From NCBI GenBank assembly GCA_019137255.1, contig WPDH01000033.1:186001-250000 (forward strand): a stretch of DNA of 64,000 nt, written 5' to 3'. The notes beneath the pieces were generated by a model. The model saw only the letters and a list, made by a program, of their open reading frames with translations, was not told the origin of the DNA and did no database searches. The position numbers and the translations under genes were made by a program. Positions 1 to 10,531 of the stretch are shown here, piece by piece; positions within the stretch are counted from its first letter, which is position 1; each line of letters begins with the position of its first letter. This DNA is from Corinectria fuckeliana (Eukaryota > Ascomycota > Sordariomycetes > Hypocreales > Nectriaceae).

Positions 1-242
1 GTCCAGCATTACACATGGCCGGTACTCAGAAACGGGTTTCCCTTGTGGTGGACATTGCGGGGTTAGCAAGTATTCGTACTTCGTACGCTTCCTGAATAAT
101 CACAATGTGTCATCATTCCTGTAGTGTCACTTCTAACATGAAGCTGCATGAACCTGCATGAACCTGTCGTTGGAGATGGTGTTCCCCTTGCTTAGGTTCA
201 AGTAAGCCTACTTGTATCACCATTAACCACTCGTACCTCCAC
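1..242. other. No gene seen at left edge
   Basis: I see no supportable gene here. The stretch lies 3' of the first MFS gene, whose stop codon is at 243-245 on the minus strand, so it probably holds that gene's 3' untranslated region. A short near-duplicated phrase around 205-260 (cactcgtacctcca twice) covers the end of the coding region. Confidence 0.5.
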
Positions 243-2023
243 TCACCACTCGTACCTCCATCTGACATCCTCATCTCCCTTCCAGTCCTTGACCTCCCCA
301 ACATCAGTAATCTCCGGCGCAATCTCGGCCCTCCTCGCATTCTCCCTCTTCAGCCTCCATCCCAGCAAGCCCACCACCACCATGTTCGCAACCAGGTAGG
401 CCAGTGCCATCGAGTGGCCGACGATAAATCGCGGCCCGTCGTCCGAGCGATACAGCTGCGTGCCCATCACTGCGCCAAGGTTGCCAATGCTGATCTGCAT
501 CGCGTTGCCAATGGCGCGCTTCGTCTGCCCCGAGATGTTTATCGCCGGCCAGGAGAGCACAAGAGCAGAGGCCGGGTAGATGCCGGCAGCGGCAAAGAAC
601 GTCCCGGCATATGAGAGTCCTGGCCGCCCGGTGGGATTGTTGTTGGCTAGCAGGAGGATGTACCCGATGGCAGCAACACCCGAGGACCCAGCAATGAAGA
701 CGGCTCGCTTGCCAAGCCTCTCGGATGCAACAGCAACACCAAGTGTGGTTAGAAATGCAAGAGCGTATGGAGGAATGGTCAGAAGCTGGGCGACTGCTGC
801 CTTATATCCAAGATCCTTGATGATGGTTGGCTGCCAATAGTTAGCAACCCCAGACATTCACCTAGACTGCATCAAACATACTAAGAAAAGAGACAGTGTG
901 TAGAGAGGCAAGCTCATTGTGTGGAAGCCCAGCCCATAAAGCCAACAGTTCGGATCACGAATCGCTTGGGCCACTGCACTCCAGCTGAACTTTTCGTCGT
1001 GGGTGGAATCGCTATCCGCCGCCAGCCTCGCTTGGATGAATTTCCGTTCCGTATCTGTCAAAGATTTCGAGGAACCCGGGTAGTTTTCGATGAACCAGTA
1101 AGCTGCAAAGGCCACAAGGACCGTTGCAATTCCCTCCTGGAGCCGGTTAGTTGTGTTTCGACAGCAAAGGTTGCCGAATCTCACGAGAATAAAGATCCAC
1201 CGCCATCCGTTATCCCACACAACACCAGCCATCTTTCCGATTCCCTGTGAATGGCATTAGCACCACTTCAAGCCATGGAGCTCCGGGGTTGCCATACATA
1301 AGCGAGAATGCCTCCAAAAGCTCCTGCTAGCGATGCAGCGCTGAAGAACAGGGAGATGCGGTACTGTCTTTCACGACGCTTATACCACATCGAAAAGTAA
1401 AAGACCACGCCCGGGAAGAGCCCGCTTTCAGCGACTCCGAGAAAGAAACGAGCCACGAAGAAGCCTGTGAGGTTCTGGACTACACCTAGGAGCGTCGCAA
1501 CTACTCCCCAGGCGATCGTTAGCGTTGGGAGCCAAAGCCGAGGCGTAGTTCGCTTGAGAACGATGTTGCATGGGATCTAGGGGCTTTTCGTCAATACAGA
1601 GTCTCAAGAACCTGTAAGTCTTCAGACTAGGCGGATGGGCCCTGACCTCGAACAGGACGTAGCCAATAAAGTACAGCGTCAGTCCGGTTAGGTACTGATT
1701 GCCGGCTAACAGCCGTTTATCAGTAAAGCCTTCAGTTGAACCATGGGGTGGGGGCTTACTCATTCCAAGGTCGTCGACCATGCCTTCAATTCGTGCGTTT
1801 CCGACTAGAAAAAGGTCAGAAAGATATTATCTCCGGGACAATGGAAAGCCTCACCATTGCTGCGGTCCAGAAACGATAACAAATAGAGTACACCGACTGC
1901 GGGGAGTAGCTTGGCGTCGAGTTTACGTAGAAGAGATGCCTCGTTGATTTCTGCGTCTGGTGTGATGGTGTTGGAGCCATCGCTGAGGTCTGGAGTCGCC
2001 TCGGCCACCTTGGATTCCTCCAT
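243..2023 (-). CDS. MFS transporter, Dal5/allantoate permease-like (ACS family)
   Basis: This is a plasma-membrane major facilitator of the anion:cation symporter (Dal5/TNA1/Liz1) type, usually importing organic anions such as allantoate, nicotinate or pantothenate; the substrate cannot be read here. Seven exons: 2023-1855, 1804-1760, 1705-1647, 1576-1298, 1244-1185, 1136-882 and 830-243, summing to 1455 nt (484 residues). The introns are 49-70 nt. The last intron shows a clear GCTAAC branch point before TTGGCAG. Seen in the protein: TM1 ending LSFLDRSN at about residues 49-56, continuing V-GNARIEGM across intron 1; GNQYLTGLTLYFIGYVLFE; ARFFLGVAESGLFPG; a second half beginning PTIIKDLGYKA after the last intron. 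The start is the ATG at 2023, followed by an acidic cytoplasmic tail. An ATG at 857 would give a partial open frame but lies inside the last intron. It is followed downstream on the same strand order by a second Dal5-like gene (2540-4287), which looks like a tandem family pair. Confidence 0.9.
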
Positions 2024-2539
2024 GGTAGTTGGCTGATCGCGGATGGTTTATCAGAATAGGCGGTTCGATTAGTTCGATTTTCCTCCGCGTATTTCAGACG
2101 ATAGGGAAACTGCTGGACATAAATAGGACATCTACTTTGCGACCTGGGCATGGGGTATTGCGCAATGGCATTTCATTGACGGTGATTCATGCAGGCTCCC
2201 ACGCATCGTTGCTCCAATCGTCACCAAAAAGGACTATTGGCACTTTGAAGAGAACACTGACGTCAAAAGGGAAGGGGTGGTTGGTCATTCCGGGCGATCA
2301 CTACACGGAACGGGCCTTAGAGATAATATAGGCTACCATCGTTTGCCTGGTTCAATGTCGCGATATAAGACTCACCTTTCGTGCTCGTCCCATTGCCCAA
2401 TCACCGTGGACATTGGGGTAGTCTACGACGATCATACCCCGTAACTAACTAGTGGCATGCAGCGCAAGAACGGGTTGTCGGATAATAGTGTATTGAAGCC
2501 ACCAGACTAGTTGTACAATGCTTCGACCTTGTTCCGACT
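2024..2539. other. Intergenic region between two MFS genes
   Basis: About 0.5 kb separates the stop of the 2540-4287 gene from the start of the 243-2023 gene. It should contain the promoter of the 243-2023 gene. I recognise no coding sequence or defined regulatory site in it. Confidence 0.5.
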
Positions 2540-4287
2540 TTAGATGAGATATCTGAACCCTCTCCTCATGCGTAAGGCCTCGTCGGAACTCTCCATCACC
2601 TCAACCTGCATCGTCTGCTCGGCGACGTCCTGTCTAATCTCCCAAGCCGACTCGCCGGCGTCGAGCTTCTTGTTCAGATCAATCAAGATGATGCGGAAGA
2701 CGTAGCACCCCGCGATCGTGATGCCAAACATGGCGAGCACGATGCCGTAGCTCTTGCGGTAACCATCTTCTGTGAGGTCCCAGACGTACGATCCGGCCAC
2801 GTTTCCCAGCTGGCTGAAGGCGTTGACCATGGCGATGGCGACGGCGCGCTTGGCAGGTGGACGAGGGAAGGACGAGCTGATCCAGGAGTAGAAGACGATG
2901 AAGCCCGCGTACGAACTAGCTTGGAGGAACAGAGCGACGTAGCGAGCGGCGACATTGAGGGTCGACATGCTGATAACAAAGCCAAGCATGCCGACGCAGA
3001 TCGGGCCTGTAATGTGCCAGAACTGTCGTAAATATTAGCACGTCTGTCTTCAAGAGCACGACCTGACTCAAACAAACCTTTTCCTGCGTCCGATCCGAGT
3101 GCCACGCATTGATGAGGGAGACGATGCATGAGAAAACCCACGGCGGAGAGCTCATGAGTAATGTCGGGACATACGCAAATCCCAGTGTTCCAGTAAGTGA
3201 GGGCTGCGTATCTGGTTAGCTCGTATTTCCGGACCAAAGTGGCTAATACTCACAAAGAACGCGTTGAAAGAAAGACCAACAACGTATGCCGTAAAGGTGA
3301 TCATCATGACATAGATCTTCATGTCGGTCAAGGCTAGGTTCAGTCCATGGAACACACCATTCTCAGCAGAGTCAACTGTTCACATTAGGTGTTAGTAAAT
3401 ACGCTGATATTATCAGGCTGACAACGAGACGTACTATCACTCTCGCCAACGTCTTCGACCATACGGAGCTGCGCGACTAGGCGCTCCTCCTCTGTGAAGC
3501 CTCTCGAATTATGCGGCAGGTCAGGGAGAATAAAACCAGCCGAGATGGCAACGGCCATGGTCACACCGCCCTCGATCCAGAAGAGCCACCGCCACGCCGC
3601 GTGCCCGAGAACGCCCTGCATGTTCGACAAGACACCGGCGCCAACCAAAGCCGAGAAGGCGTTGGAGATGAGGTTGCCACAGAACAGGACAGCGTTTCGC
3701 TTGGTCAGTTCCCGTCGCGTGTACCACTTGGAGAGAATCATGAGAGCGCCCGGAAGAAAGGCAGCCTCGATGAAGCCCAAGAAGAACCGGATGAGCACCA
3801 TGCCAGTGAAGCTCTTCGCAACGCCCGAAAGCGTCGAAACCAGGCCCCAGATCAGCATTGCGCAGGAGATGTAGAGCGACGGCCGCGAGATGAGGTTGAT
3901 GAACATGTTGGAAGGGACCTGCATCAGGATGTAGCCGACGTATAGAATGCTGAGGCATGTTGCGTATTGAGTGTCGTCGAGTTTCAGGTCGTCTTGGAGT
4001 CCCTTGAGTCGAGCCGCGGCAATGTTGTTTCGATCGAGATAGTTCATGATGTAGATGAGGACGAAGATGCCACACCGCGCATCGAGCTTCCGCTTCAGCC
4101 TCTTTTCGACGCTCTGCCGATGAACCGAGTCCATTGCGACACCGCGGACGGGTTGCCCATGCTCCAGGTGGGAGTCGAGGCTTTTCTTGCCTTCGGAGGC
4201 ATGGTCCCCTACGGGCTTCGAGTGTTCAGTCGCCATGTTGCTGAGACGCCGCAGTAGCCTTGGGGGTTTTTCTTCGGAAGTCTTCAA
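2540..4287 (-). CDS. MFS transporter, Dal5-like (ACS family), second copy
   Basis: A second anion:cation symporter-type major facilitator, on the same strand as the 243-2023 gene and immediately upstream of it. Four exons: 4287-3435, 3375-3254, 3203-3078 and 3022-2540, giving 1584 nt (527 residues). Joins are supported by in-frame continuity, for example phase 1 across intron 1 (GAT A | TT GAC) and FNAFF | PSLTGTLGFAY across intron 2. Motifs: TM1 with MNYLDRNNIAAARLKGL at about residues 81-97, ILYVGYILMQVPSNM, IRFFLGFIEAAFLPGALMILS, then YTRRELTKRNAVLFCGN. The hydrophilic N-terminus of about 70 residues is basic. The first ATG (4287) was taken; a second ATG at 4236 (MATEHSKP) is a plausible alternative start. 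The sequence differs clearly from its neighbour, so this is an old duplication or two independent family members. The substrate is unknown. Confidence 0.9.
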
Positions 4288-5585
4288 TTGAGATGATGAA
4301 GGATTGAACTAGGAAGTTCGAACTTTTCCACGTCTCCCCGGTGACGGAATCCTGTCAAGGTGAAATGGAGCAGCCTAAATCCTTATTAGTCCATTGCCAA
4401 TGCTGTTTTCTGGTGCCAGCCTTACCGACAGAGTAGCAGGAAGCACGACTCCAATGCCGTTCGACGAGGCTTGTGAGAGTCCAAGTTACAGTCGAGACTG
4501 AGACGCTGGCTATATGTTGTAGTCTACCTACGATGCCAGCGCGTGACTGAGACACGAAAATCCTGGTTACATGGTTACATCATAGCTCGGGAATAAATCT
4601 AACGTCGCCGGCGGAGTTACCACCTACACATTGAAACGGAGCGTTTACCCGGCAACTCAGGCTAGAGGCGAAGATCTTCACGACAAAAAAAACTCCCGAC
4701 AGTGCTGCCGAAGCGAGGCAGAAGCCGCAACACCGCCATTTGAATGCGACGATGTCACCGTGGACCGTGTTCATTTCGCGGGGTAAGGAGCCTCCAACTG
4801 GCCCAGACTCACTAACCAGAGCTCCTGTTGTTGGAGTCTAGCTGGGGTTTTTGGGCTCATGATCACTGGAGCTTTCCAGCAGAGCTGCAGGGCTGCCGGG
4901 GCTCCCAGAAGCCGGGCCGAATAGCACCCTCAGCTTGAGTCTCGACACCAATGGCTTGATGGGCGTTGCGGGGAACTTGGTCTCCCAGGAGCCGCAAAAG
5001 ACGGAGAAACTCTCCAGATTCATTTCTCCATTTCTCCAACCTGGGGATCCCGGGCTGTTCTGTTGGGGTAAAGACCGGGATGCCCTGCTCGGGCGAACGC
5101 GGACCGAGGTTTTCCCCCAACATCCTGGGTCGACGGGGAATCACTGCAGCGTTGCAACGGCGGAGACTCCGCGCCGGCCAATACTACGTAGTAGATGACC
5201 CGTTGGTGGAGGGCTCCAGCTTGAGTCAGTCAAGTGATGGATATAAACTGTCGATTCGCCCCTTTTCGCAGCCGTTGCGGTCGCTGCTGACTCGCGTTTC
5301 GGCATTCGGGACTGACTCGTAGTTGTGGAGCAACCGCAAATGCGAAATAGCAAAACTCTTCTTCTGCACTTGGTAGTTCCAGTTCCTTAGAGTGTTTAGC
5401 TCTAGAACTGCACGCTCAGTTCATAGTAACCGTTTGCCAGCTTATCACTCTATCCGATGCTAGTCAGATATCGATCCGCTCATGTGACACACAGCTGATA
5501 GCACCACTACTTGATCATCTCGATAACTCTCACGAACGGAGGGCTCTCATCTATGCTGACAACACTCGTGATAAGCCCGTAGATA
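4288..5585. other. Gene-free region upstream of MFS gene
   Basis: About 1.3 kb. The part near 4288-4600 should hold the promoter of the 2540-4287 transporter. Short open frames exist on both strands (for example 4863-5144 minus and 4966-5322 plus), but they overlap each other, have no recognisable motif and read like chance frames. I see no RNA gene or repeat. Confidence 0.45.
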
Positions 5586-6252
5586 TCAAACCCCCGTCCG
5601 TATGAGGCAATTGGATTTCTAAGCGGAATGTCCCATCACTCCACCATTCCTTGCCCAGATCAATGCCAACGTCTAGGCGATGCCGAGGAAGCCCCAACGC
5701 CACTTCTCTCATCCTCCATTCCTTCAACTTCGGCGAAATCGCACCCCTGTTCGCGTGAAACGACCGGCCAGTAATCACCTTAAAACTCACAGCAGCAGGA
5801 CAGTCTATGAAGGCAGCATGTGCCCACGGTCTAGCCATTGGATGCACTATCGGACACGGGGTCGCGGCCAAAGTGGAGATCAACAGGGCTTCTCGTGATC
5901 CATATTGTGGACGGGACGGCACGCGCGATCCGAGAGCAACGGTTGAAAAGAGTGGGCTTGCTGGCTAACAAGTCTATGGTGGAGGAGGAGTTCATCGAGG
6001 GCTCTTTGATGAAGAGCGGTGGTCTTCAACGGGTGTTAGTACCAGAGACACAGGGGCGTGACAGGATGGGTAGCGTTATATTTCGTGAATTATCAGGAAG
6101 AAACTTTTCGAATGGAACCAAGAACTGGGTGGACAGTCTCGTGGGGAACTTTATCGAGAAAGGCGCTGAGGGCTTAGTGTTGATCTGCAGCTTGTGGTAT
6201 TCCTCTAAGGCTGCATGGAAAGGAGTTGGCTGAATGGGCCATGCGGGAATAG
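5586..6252 (+). pseudogene. Broken Asp/Glu racemase-family gene
   Basis: Remnant of an aspartate/glutamate racemase-superfamily enzyme (cofactor-independent amino-acid racemases using two cysteines). Family-like segments appear in order but in different frames: IGFLSGMSHHSTIP near 5610-5650, LAQINANV near 5650-5674, then SLILHSFNFGEIAPLFA (about 5705-5755), a TGA at 5756-5758, LTAAGQSMKAA and GLAIGCTIGHGV (about 5785-5870), then in a shifted frame VIHIVDGTARAI, KRVGLLANKSMVEEEF and GAEGLVLIC (about 5895-6195), and in another frame LRLHGKELAEWAMRE up to the TAG at 6250-6252. At least three frame changes plus one nonsense codon rule out a working product. Where the family has the first catalytic Cys (a CNTMH-like segment) the readable text is CTIGH. 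The length is that of a complete single-exon racemase of about 220 residues, so the gene decayed in place. Confidence 0.8.
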
Positions 6253-6860
6253 CCGTACCACAACCATGGAAGCTAAGACTTTGCTTTGATCTTATGTCCT
6301 GAGTTGGGGAGTATTGCAAGCATTTCCAAGAGTTGCGCCCGACTTCGCCGAGTGGCAATGCGCGGCAGATAGGACAGTCAAAGAACACGTCAAAGGGATG
6401 TAAACCAAATCTCGTGATCAACGCTACGTGCATCAAGTATCTGAAATGGGTGCATGAGCTCAATCCCAGGACCTTCATAGACGAAAAATGCCTGCGAAAA
6501 GGAAATCCAGACTAAACGATGGCGGTGTATTGTCTCATTGTTGCTCGCGAAGAAGTCCTAGGTCTTTTCAGGTAGCCCTCAAAGTGCGACAAGGGCAGCT
6601 AGACTAAATACTATAACATCCATATATCTACGTCTCTTACTAATGCACAGCTTCAGGTCAAGCCGCGTTCCATAGTTGGTAGTGTATATTTCGGCGACGG
6701 GTGTAACTATCCCATTTCCAAGCGCACTCCGCTTATTCAAAGTGATACGCTAGCCTATATGTTAAGTGTGACAGTCACAGCTCGGAAGCTCCTTGGGGGC
6801 CTCTAGCATCACACATTAGTTCATACCTAGGCACATTGAGTTGAGTACCCCTACCGTTTT
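6253..6860. other. No gene recognised
   Basis: About 0.6 kb between the racemase remnant and the C2H2 remnant. A plus-strand frame at 6333-6515 (60 codons) and a minus-strand frame at 6026-6478 containing FDCPICR cross it. Neither shows a complete domain, and the minus frame runs antisense through the racemase remnant. Confidence 0.4.
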
Positions 6861-7900
6861 CTCTGTTTGTCCTCATCCACAGAGCACTAATGAGACCACA
6901 GCACACAGTGGTAAGTGAGTGGCTGTATTTGGGCTGTATATGACTTTTTTGTGCCAGAAACCCCACGGTGTCCCATCTGCCAGCTTCCCTGCACACTTGT
7001 ACTTTCGATGACCAGTGTGATCAGCCTCATGCCGTATGCAGTCGGTTCGTCGCGTCAAAGCCTTGCCGCAGATACCACAACAGAACGGCATAGAGCTTTC
7101 GTGAGTTCTAGCATGGTTTTGAAGATTAAAATTTCTTATGAACAACTTAGGGCAGAGTAGGCAGCGAAAATTGCCCCCTGTTGTTTCTCGCGCCTCTATT
7201 GGTGGGTTGGGAGCTCTAGTACCACGCTTTTCCCGGATTCTACACCATGTATCTCAAACATGTGCTTCTGCAAGGCAGCTTTTGTGCCATACCCGAACGT
7301 AGACTTGTCACAACTAGAGTCTGTGCACTTGTATGGCCGCTTGTGCTTTTCAATGTGAAGATCTCGTTGTGACTCCCTAGTAAAGCCGTCATAGAATCTC
7401 ACACAATTGATCCGAAGGCACTTGAACTAGTCCGAGTTCTTACCATAAAAGGAATCAAAATTACGGAACACCTTAATCTTTTCCTGAATTACCGTTGAAA
7501 CCGTCAGCTCGCGCGCAGAATGAGACCAGTGGAGTTCCAGGAATCCCTTAAGGCACTCGGCCAGAAGACTAGTTTCTTGGTTATTGCTGACTTCGGACAA
7601 CGCTGACAGCAAATGCAGAGACCAGCAGGCAACTGCATAGTGCAGAAAAGAGCAGTAACCCTTCATGAGATGGTGCTCAATTGTCGAATCATCCTGGTCG
7701 CGGCTACATGCCTCAATGCTTAAGAACGAGACACGTCTGCACCTAGTCGACTTCCGCCTCAGACAGCTGCAAATACTGATTGTGTCAGACCCCGCCACTG
7801 AGCTCGTAGCCTCTACAAGTGAACGACAAAATCGAGGTCAGCTTCCACTCGAGATCTGGCTTGTCTCCTCGATCGCTTGTTTAGGATTACGATGAGCAAC
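6861..7900 (-). pseudogene. C-terminal fragment of a NACHT/C2H2 zinc-finger (NLR-like) gene
   Basis: Read on the minus strand, this is the C-terminal quarter of a fungal STAND/NACHT protein that ends in a C2H2 zinc-finger tail. Seen: YAVACWSLHLLSAL and CLKGFLELHW (about 7550-7620), then NFDSFYGKNSD, a TAG at 7427-7429, and in the same frame FKCLRINCVRFYDGF followed by KHKRPYKCTDSSC and KHMFEIHGVESGKS. A second TAG lies at 7196-7198, then a frame change, after which NFRCLLCPKLFIRN and FCCGICGKALTRRTDCIRH continue (about 7165-7000). The last finger, normally WGCGR-x-FARADALGRH in the family, is corrupted after DGTPWG. There is no ATP-binding part: sequence upstream runs into a MITE about 110 bp away. 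Family knowledge: such proteins are candidate incompatibility or immune-type receptors. This copy cannot be functional. Confidence 0.75.
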
Positions 7901-8011
7901 AAAATGTGTCGTCGTCAATTCGGATGTAATTAGGTACCATAAACCAGGGCATCGTCCCGGACAGAAAGAAAAGTCCCCGCCCCCAAACCCGTAATTGAGC
8001 CATAAATTCTA

Positions 8012-8566
8012 TTCTTTTTGAGTTGTGCTATTCGGGCTGTGAAATATTTTTAGTTAGGTTGTACATTAGGTATATACTAGACTACATGCCTGTTTGGGTT
8101 TTTACTCTCCTTAGGTAGTCTTACTATTTATAACAACAAAGCCCCTCGATGAGGGAACTTAGTGTGTTGCTTTCTACTGTGTTGTCACGCATTGCATCTT
8201 GCGTCTCGGGGCTCGTTAATTGTAACTTTGTTTTGATTAGGCTTTGATATTTGAGATTAATGCTTTATTAATTGTATTACTTATTAGGAAATAGATATTG
8301 TGTCTTATGGTACTAGGTATAGTGTCTTATAGGTTTTTTTTATTGTGTGCTATTTACTGTATTGCTTTCTTTTACCTAACAAGATATTAAGAAAGGCTTA
8401 TAAAACCAAATAATAATAATAGAGCAGTTAGGGCATTAAGGTATTAGGGTGTTAGAGTGTTATAAAGTTTAGGCATTAAAGAGTTAGAGCATTAAATAAA
8501 GTATTAAGAAATCAAGACTGCTATAAAGTGTGAGTTTACAGCCCGAATAGCACAACTCTTCTTTTT
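8012..8566. mobile_element. hAT-like MITE with 8-bp target-site duplication
   Basis: The element is 8020-8558 (539 bp). It begins with the 21-mer GAGTTGTGCTATTCGGGCTG-T and ends with its exact reverse complement at 8538-8558, giving perfect 21-bp terminal inverted repeats. It is flanked by identical 8-bp direct repeats TTCTTTTT at 8012-8019 and 8559-8566, the duplication length typical of hAT transposons. The interior is AT-rich, has no open frame and contains repeats of phrases such as TTAGGGTGTTAGAGTGTTA. It is therefore a non-autonomous element. A related copy lies at 21483-21794 and a short less-mutated fragment at 51022-51078. Confidence 0.85.
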
Positions 8567-10531
8567 CCGTATTGTGTTATCTATCAACATAGCTAGAAAC
8601 CTGAAAATATCCTTCTAGACGTTAAGAGGCTAGGGTCAATTAAACCGTTCTTTTTCGCCAGCAAGTATATTCGACAAGTCTATCCGTTGGTATTACTAGG
8701 CAGTACGGCTACCATACCTTCAGAAGCCGCCGAAACCACGAGCATTCCGCCGAGACATCGCGCCGGGACACTCTCGATGCGGTCAAATCCAGTGTTGTTT
8801 AAAGGTCTTGAGGTCTGCCGGTTGACGACTCCCTTCAACGCCTGGAAATAACCAAGTCGAGAACGTCGACGATGAGTTCGCACTTCTACGCAGTGTCGAC
8901 GATCAACTCCTTACTGCAATACAATTACAAAAAAGCAAGGAGGCCAAGACGAACTCAACCATCCGCTGGACCGAGGCCATTCATCCCGCCTTCTCCACTG
9001 TCTCGAGCGGACCCCGTCAGTCGCTCGAGGCACTTCCCGGCCTACGAGTACTAGAGCCCAGCCCTTTAACCATCAACTATCACCCATCACCCATCACCCA
9101 TCACCTATTAGCTATCGCTCCCATCCGCTGCCACGAGCGATGTCTACTAGACGCCGCTGCCGCATCAGCCATCGCCGTCAGCTCTTGCTATCAACCGTCA
9201 GCAGCAGCCAGCGCCATCAATCATCAAGCCTAATCATTAGCCATCAGCCCCTTATAGCCCTAGCTATCCCACCAGTCTCTGCGAATGCCTCTTGCTGTTT
9301 CATCACCTATCCACCATCTGAATACCTATCGCCACCACCATTGACATCACTATGGCCGTCACCGTCACCGTTGGTCAGCAGCCGGCACCCAGCCTCCCAC
9401 TTGCGACGGCTCTCTTCATCCGATCTCGCTCCTCAGCTGTTGAACATCGGACCGCTCTCTTGCTCTTGCTGTCAGCGAAGATACTTTGAACAGAGTTTCG
9501 TCCGTCCTCCCGTTTTCACCTCGATCACCACCAACCGGCTTCGTCTGAATCGAACTCCCCGGTCTCCCCACCTCCAACATTATTTCACCCTTGCAGAGGA
9601 ACTGCCGCAGGTGCAACACCCTACTTGAAGATCGGCCCCCCAGTCGTTGGACCGATCTTCTACGCTGGACCCCATGAGCGCTTGCCCGACCGTACATTCC
9701 TCTAATATGCGCCGAGGATTGATCGAAGGACCGAGCATCAGAAGCACACACCATACCAACCAACATTCATCCTCTGGATGCCGGCCATGCTGGGCTTAGT
9801 GGCATCCGCCCATCCGCCACGATCCAGCAACCCACAGAAGCATGCGTGGATGAAGGAGGGCACGAGGTAAAGCATCAAACGAAGTGAACACGAGACGAAA
9901 GAGTTGTTACGTGCCGCGTGATGCGTGATGCGAGCGGCAAGGCGATATGGATGTCCCCAGCAGACCTTGGGAGGAACGATGGGTACCAAGAGGACTCTCT
10001 GATTGGTGCTGGAGACCGCCATTGGAACTTTCTCCATGGTTGAGCATCTGAGAGCTTGACAATGCACGATTTGTCTCCAAGCGAGCGCTCAACCACTACC
10101 CAAACCCCAGCCACGTTAAGGATCCAGATTTTTGCCCCTTTCTTTGCCGACACCGACCATGCGAACTGAGACTCCCAAGCAAGAATTATGGAAGTGTCCA
10201 GGGCTTGAAAGACCCACACACCTGTGTGGCCCGCCCGAGTCAGAACAAACCTTGAGCGGCAGCTTTCTCCGAAGCAATGGGTAGAAATTGAATCAGGCCC
10301 CTCAAAATTTGCCTCCCTTCACTCCCCGCTCTAAACGATTCGAATCACCCAACACAATACCACTCGTCCCTCCGTTCAAATCACGTGGGCAATCAAGCAA
10401 ACGCTCTACCAATTGATTCCGTCTGCGATACAACGGATTCGCCGTTCAGGAATACCCCGACTCATCACTTGGACTCCACTCAGACATTGGAGTCTCCTTC
10501 CAGGCCCGAGGTCGATAGAGTACTCACCAAG
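8567..10531. other. Region without a supportable gene upstream of F-box gene
   Basis: Nearly 2 kb. A plus-strand stretch at about 8850-9060 reads without stops (for example NQVENVDDEFALLRSVDDQ) but has no start or recognised family. 9065-9110 contains a short CATCACC-type tandem repeat. A 162-codon frame at 9140-9628 is rich in Ser, Pro and Leu and has no motif. The last few hundred bases probably hold the promoter of the F-box-like gene. An in-frame extension upstream of 10532 back to 10385 begins with GTG and contains no ATG. Confidence 0.4.

Noticed and set aside
6026..6478. 150-codon minus-strand frame with FDCPICR
   Set aside because: It lies antisense to the racemase remnant in its left half, has only one Cys pair and no continuation of a RING or zinc-finger pattern.
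9140..9628. 162-codon plus-strand frame rich in Ser, Pro and Leu
   Set aside because: Low-complexity, surrounded by simple CATCACC-type repeats, no domain and no splice-supported neighbours.
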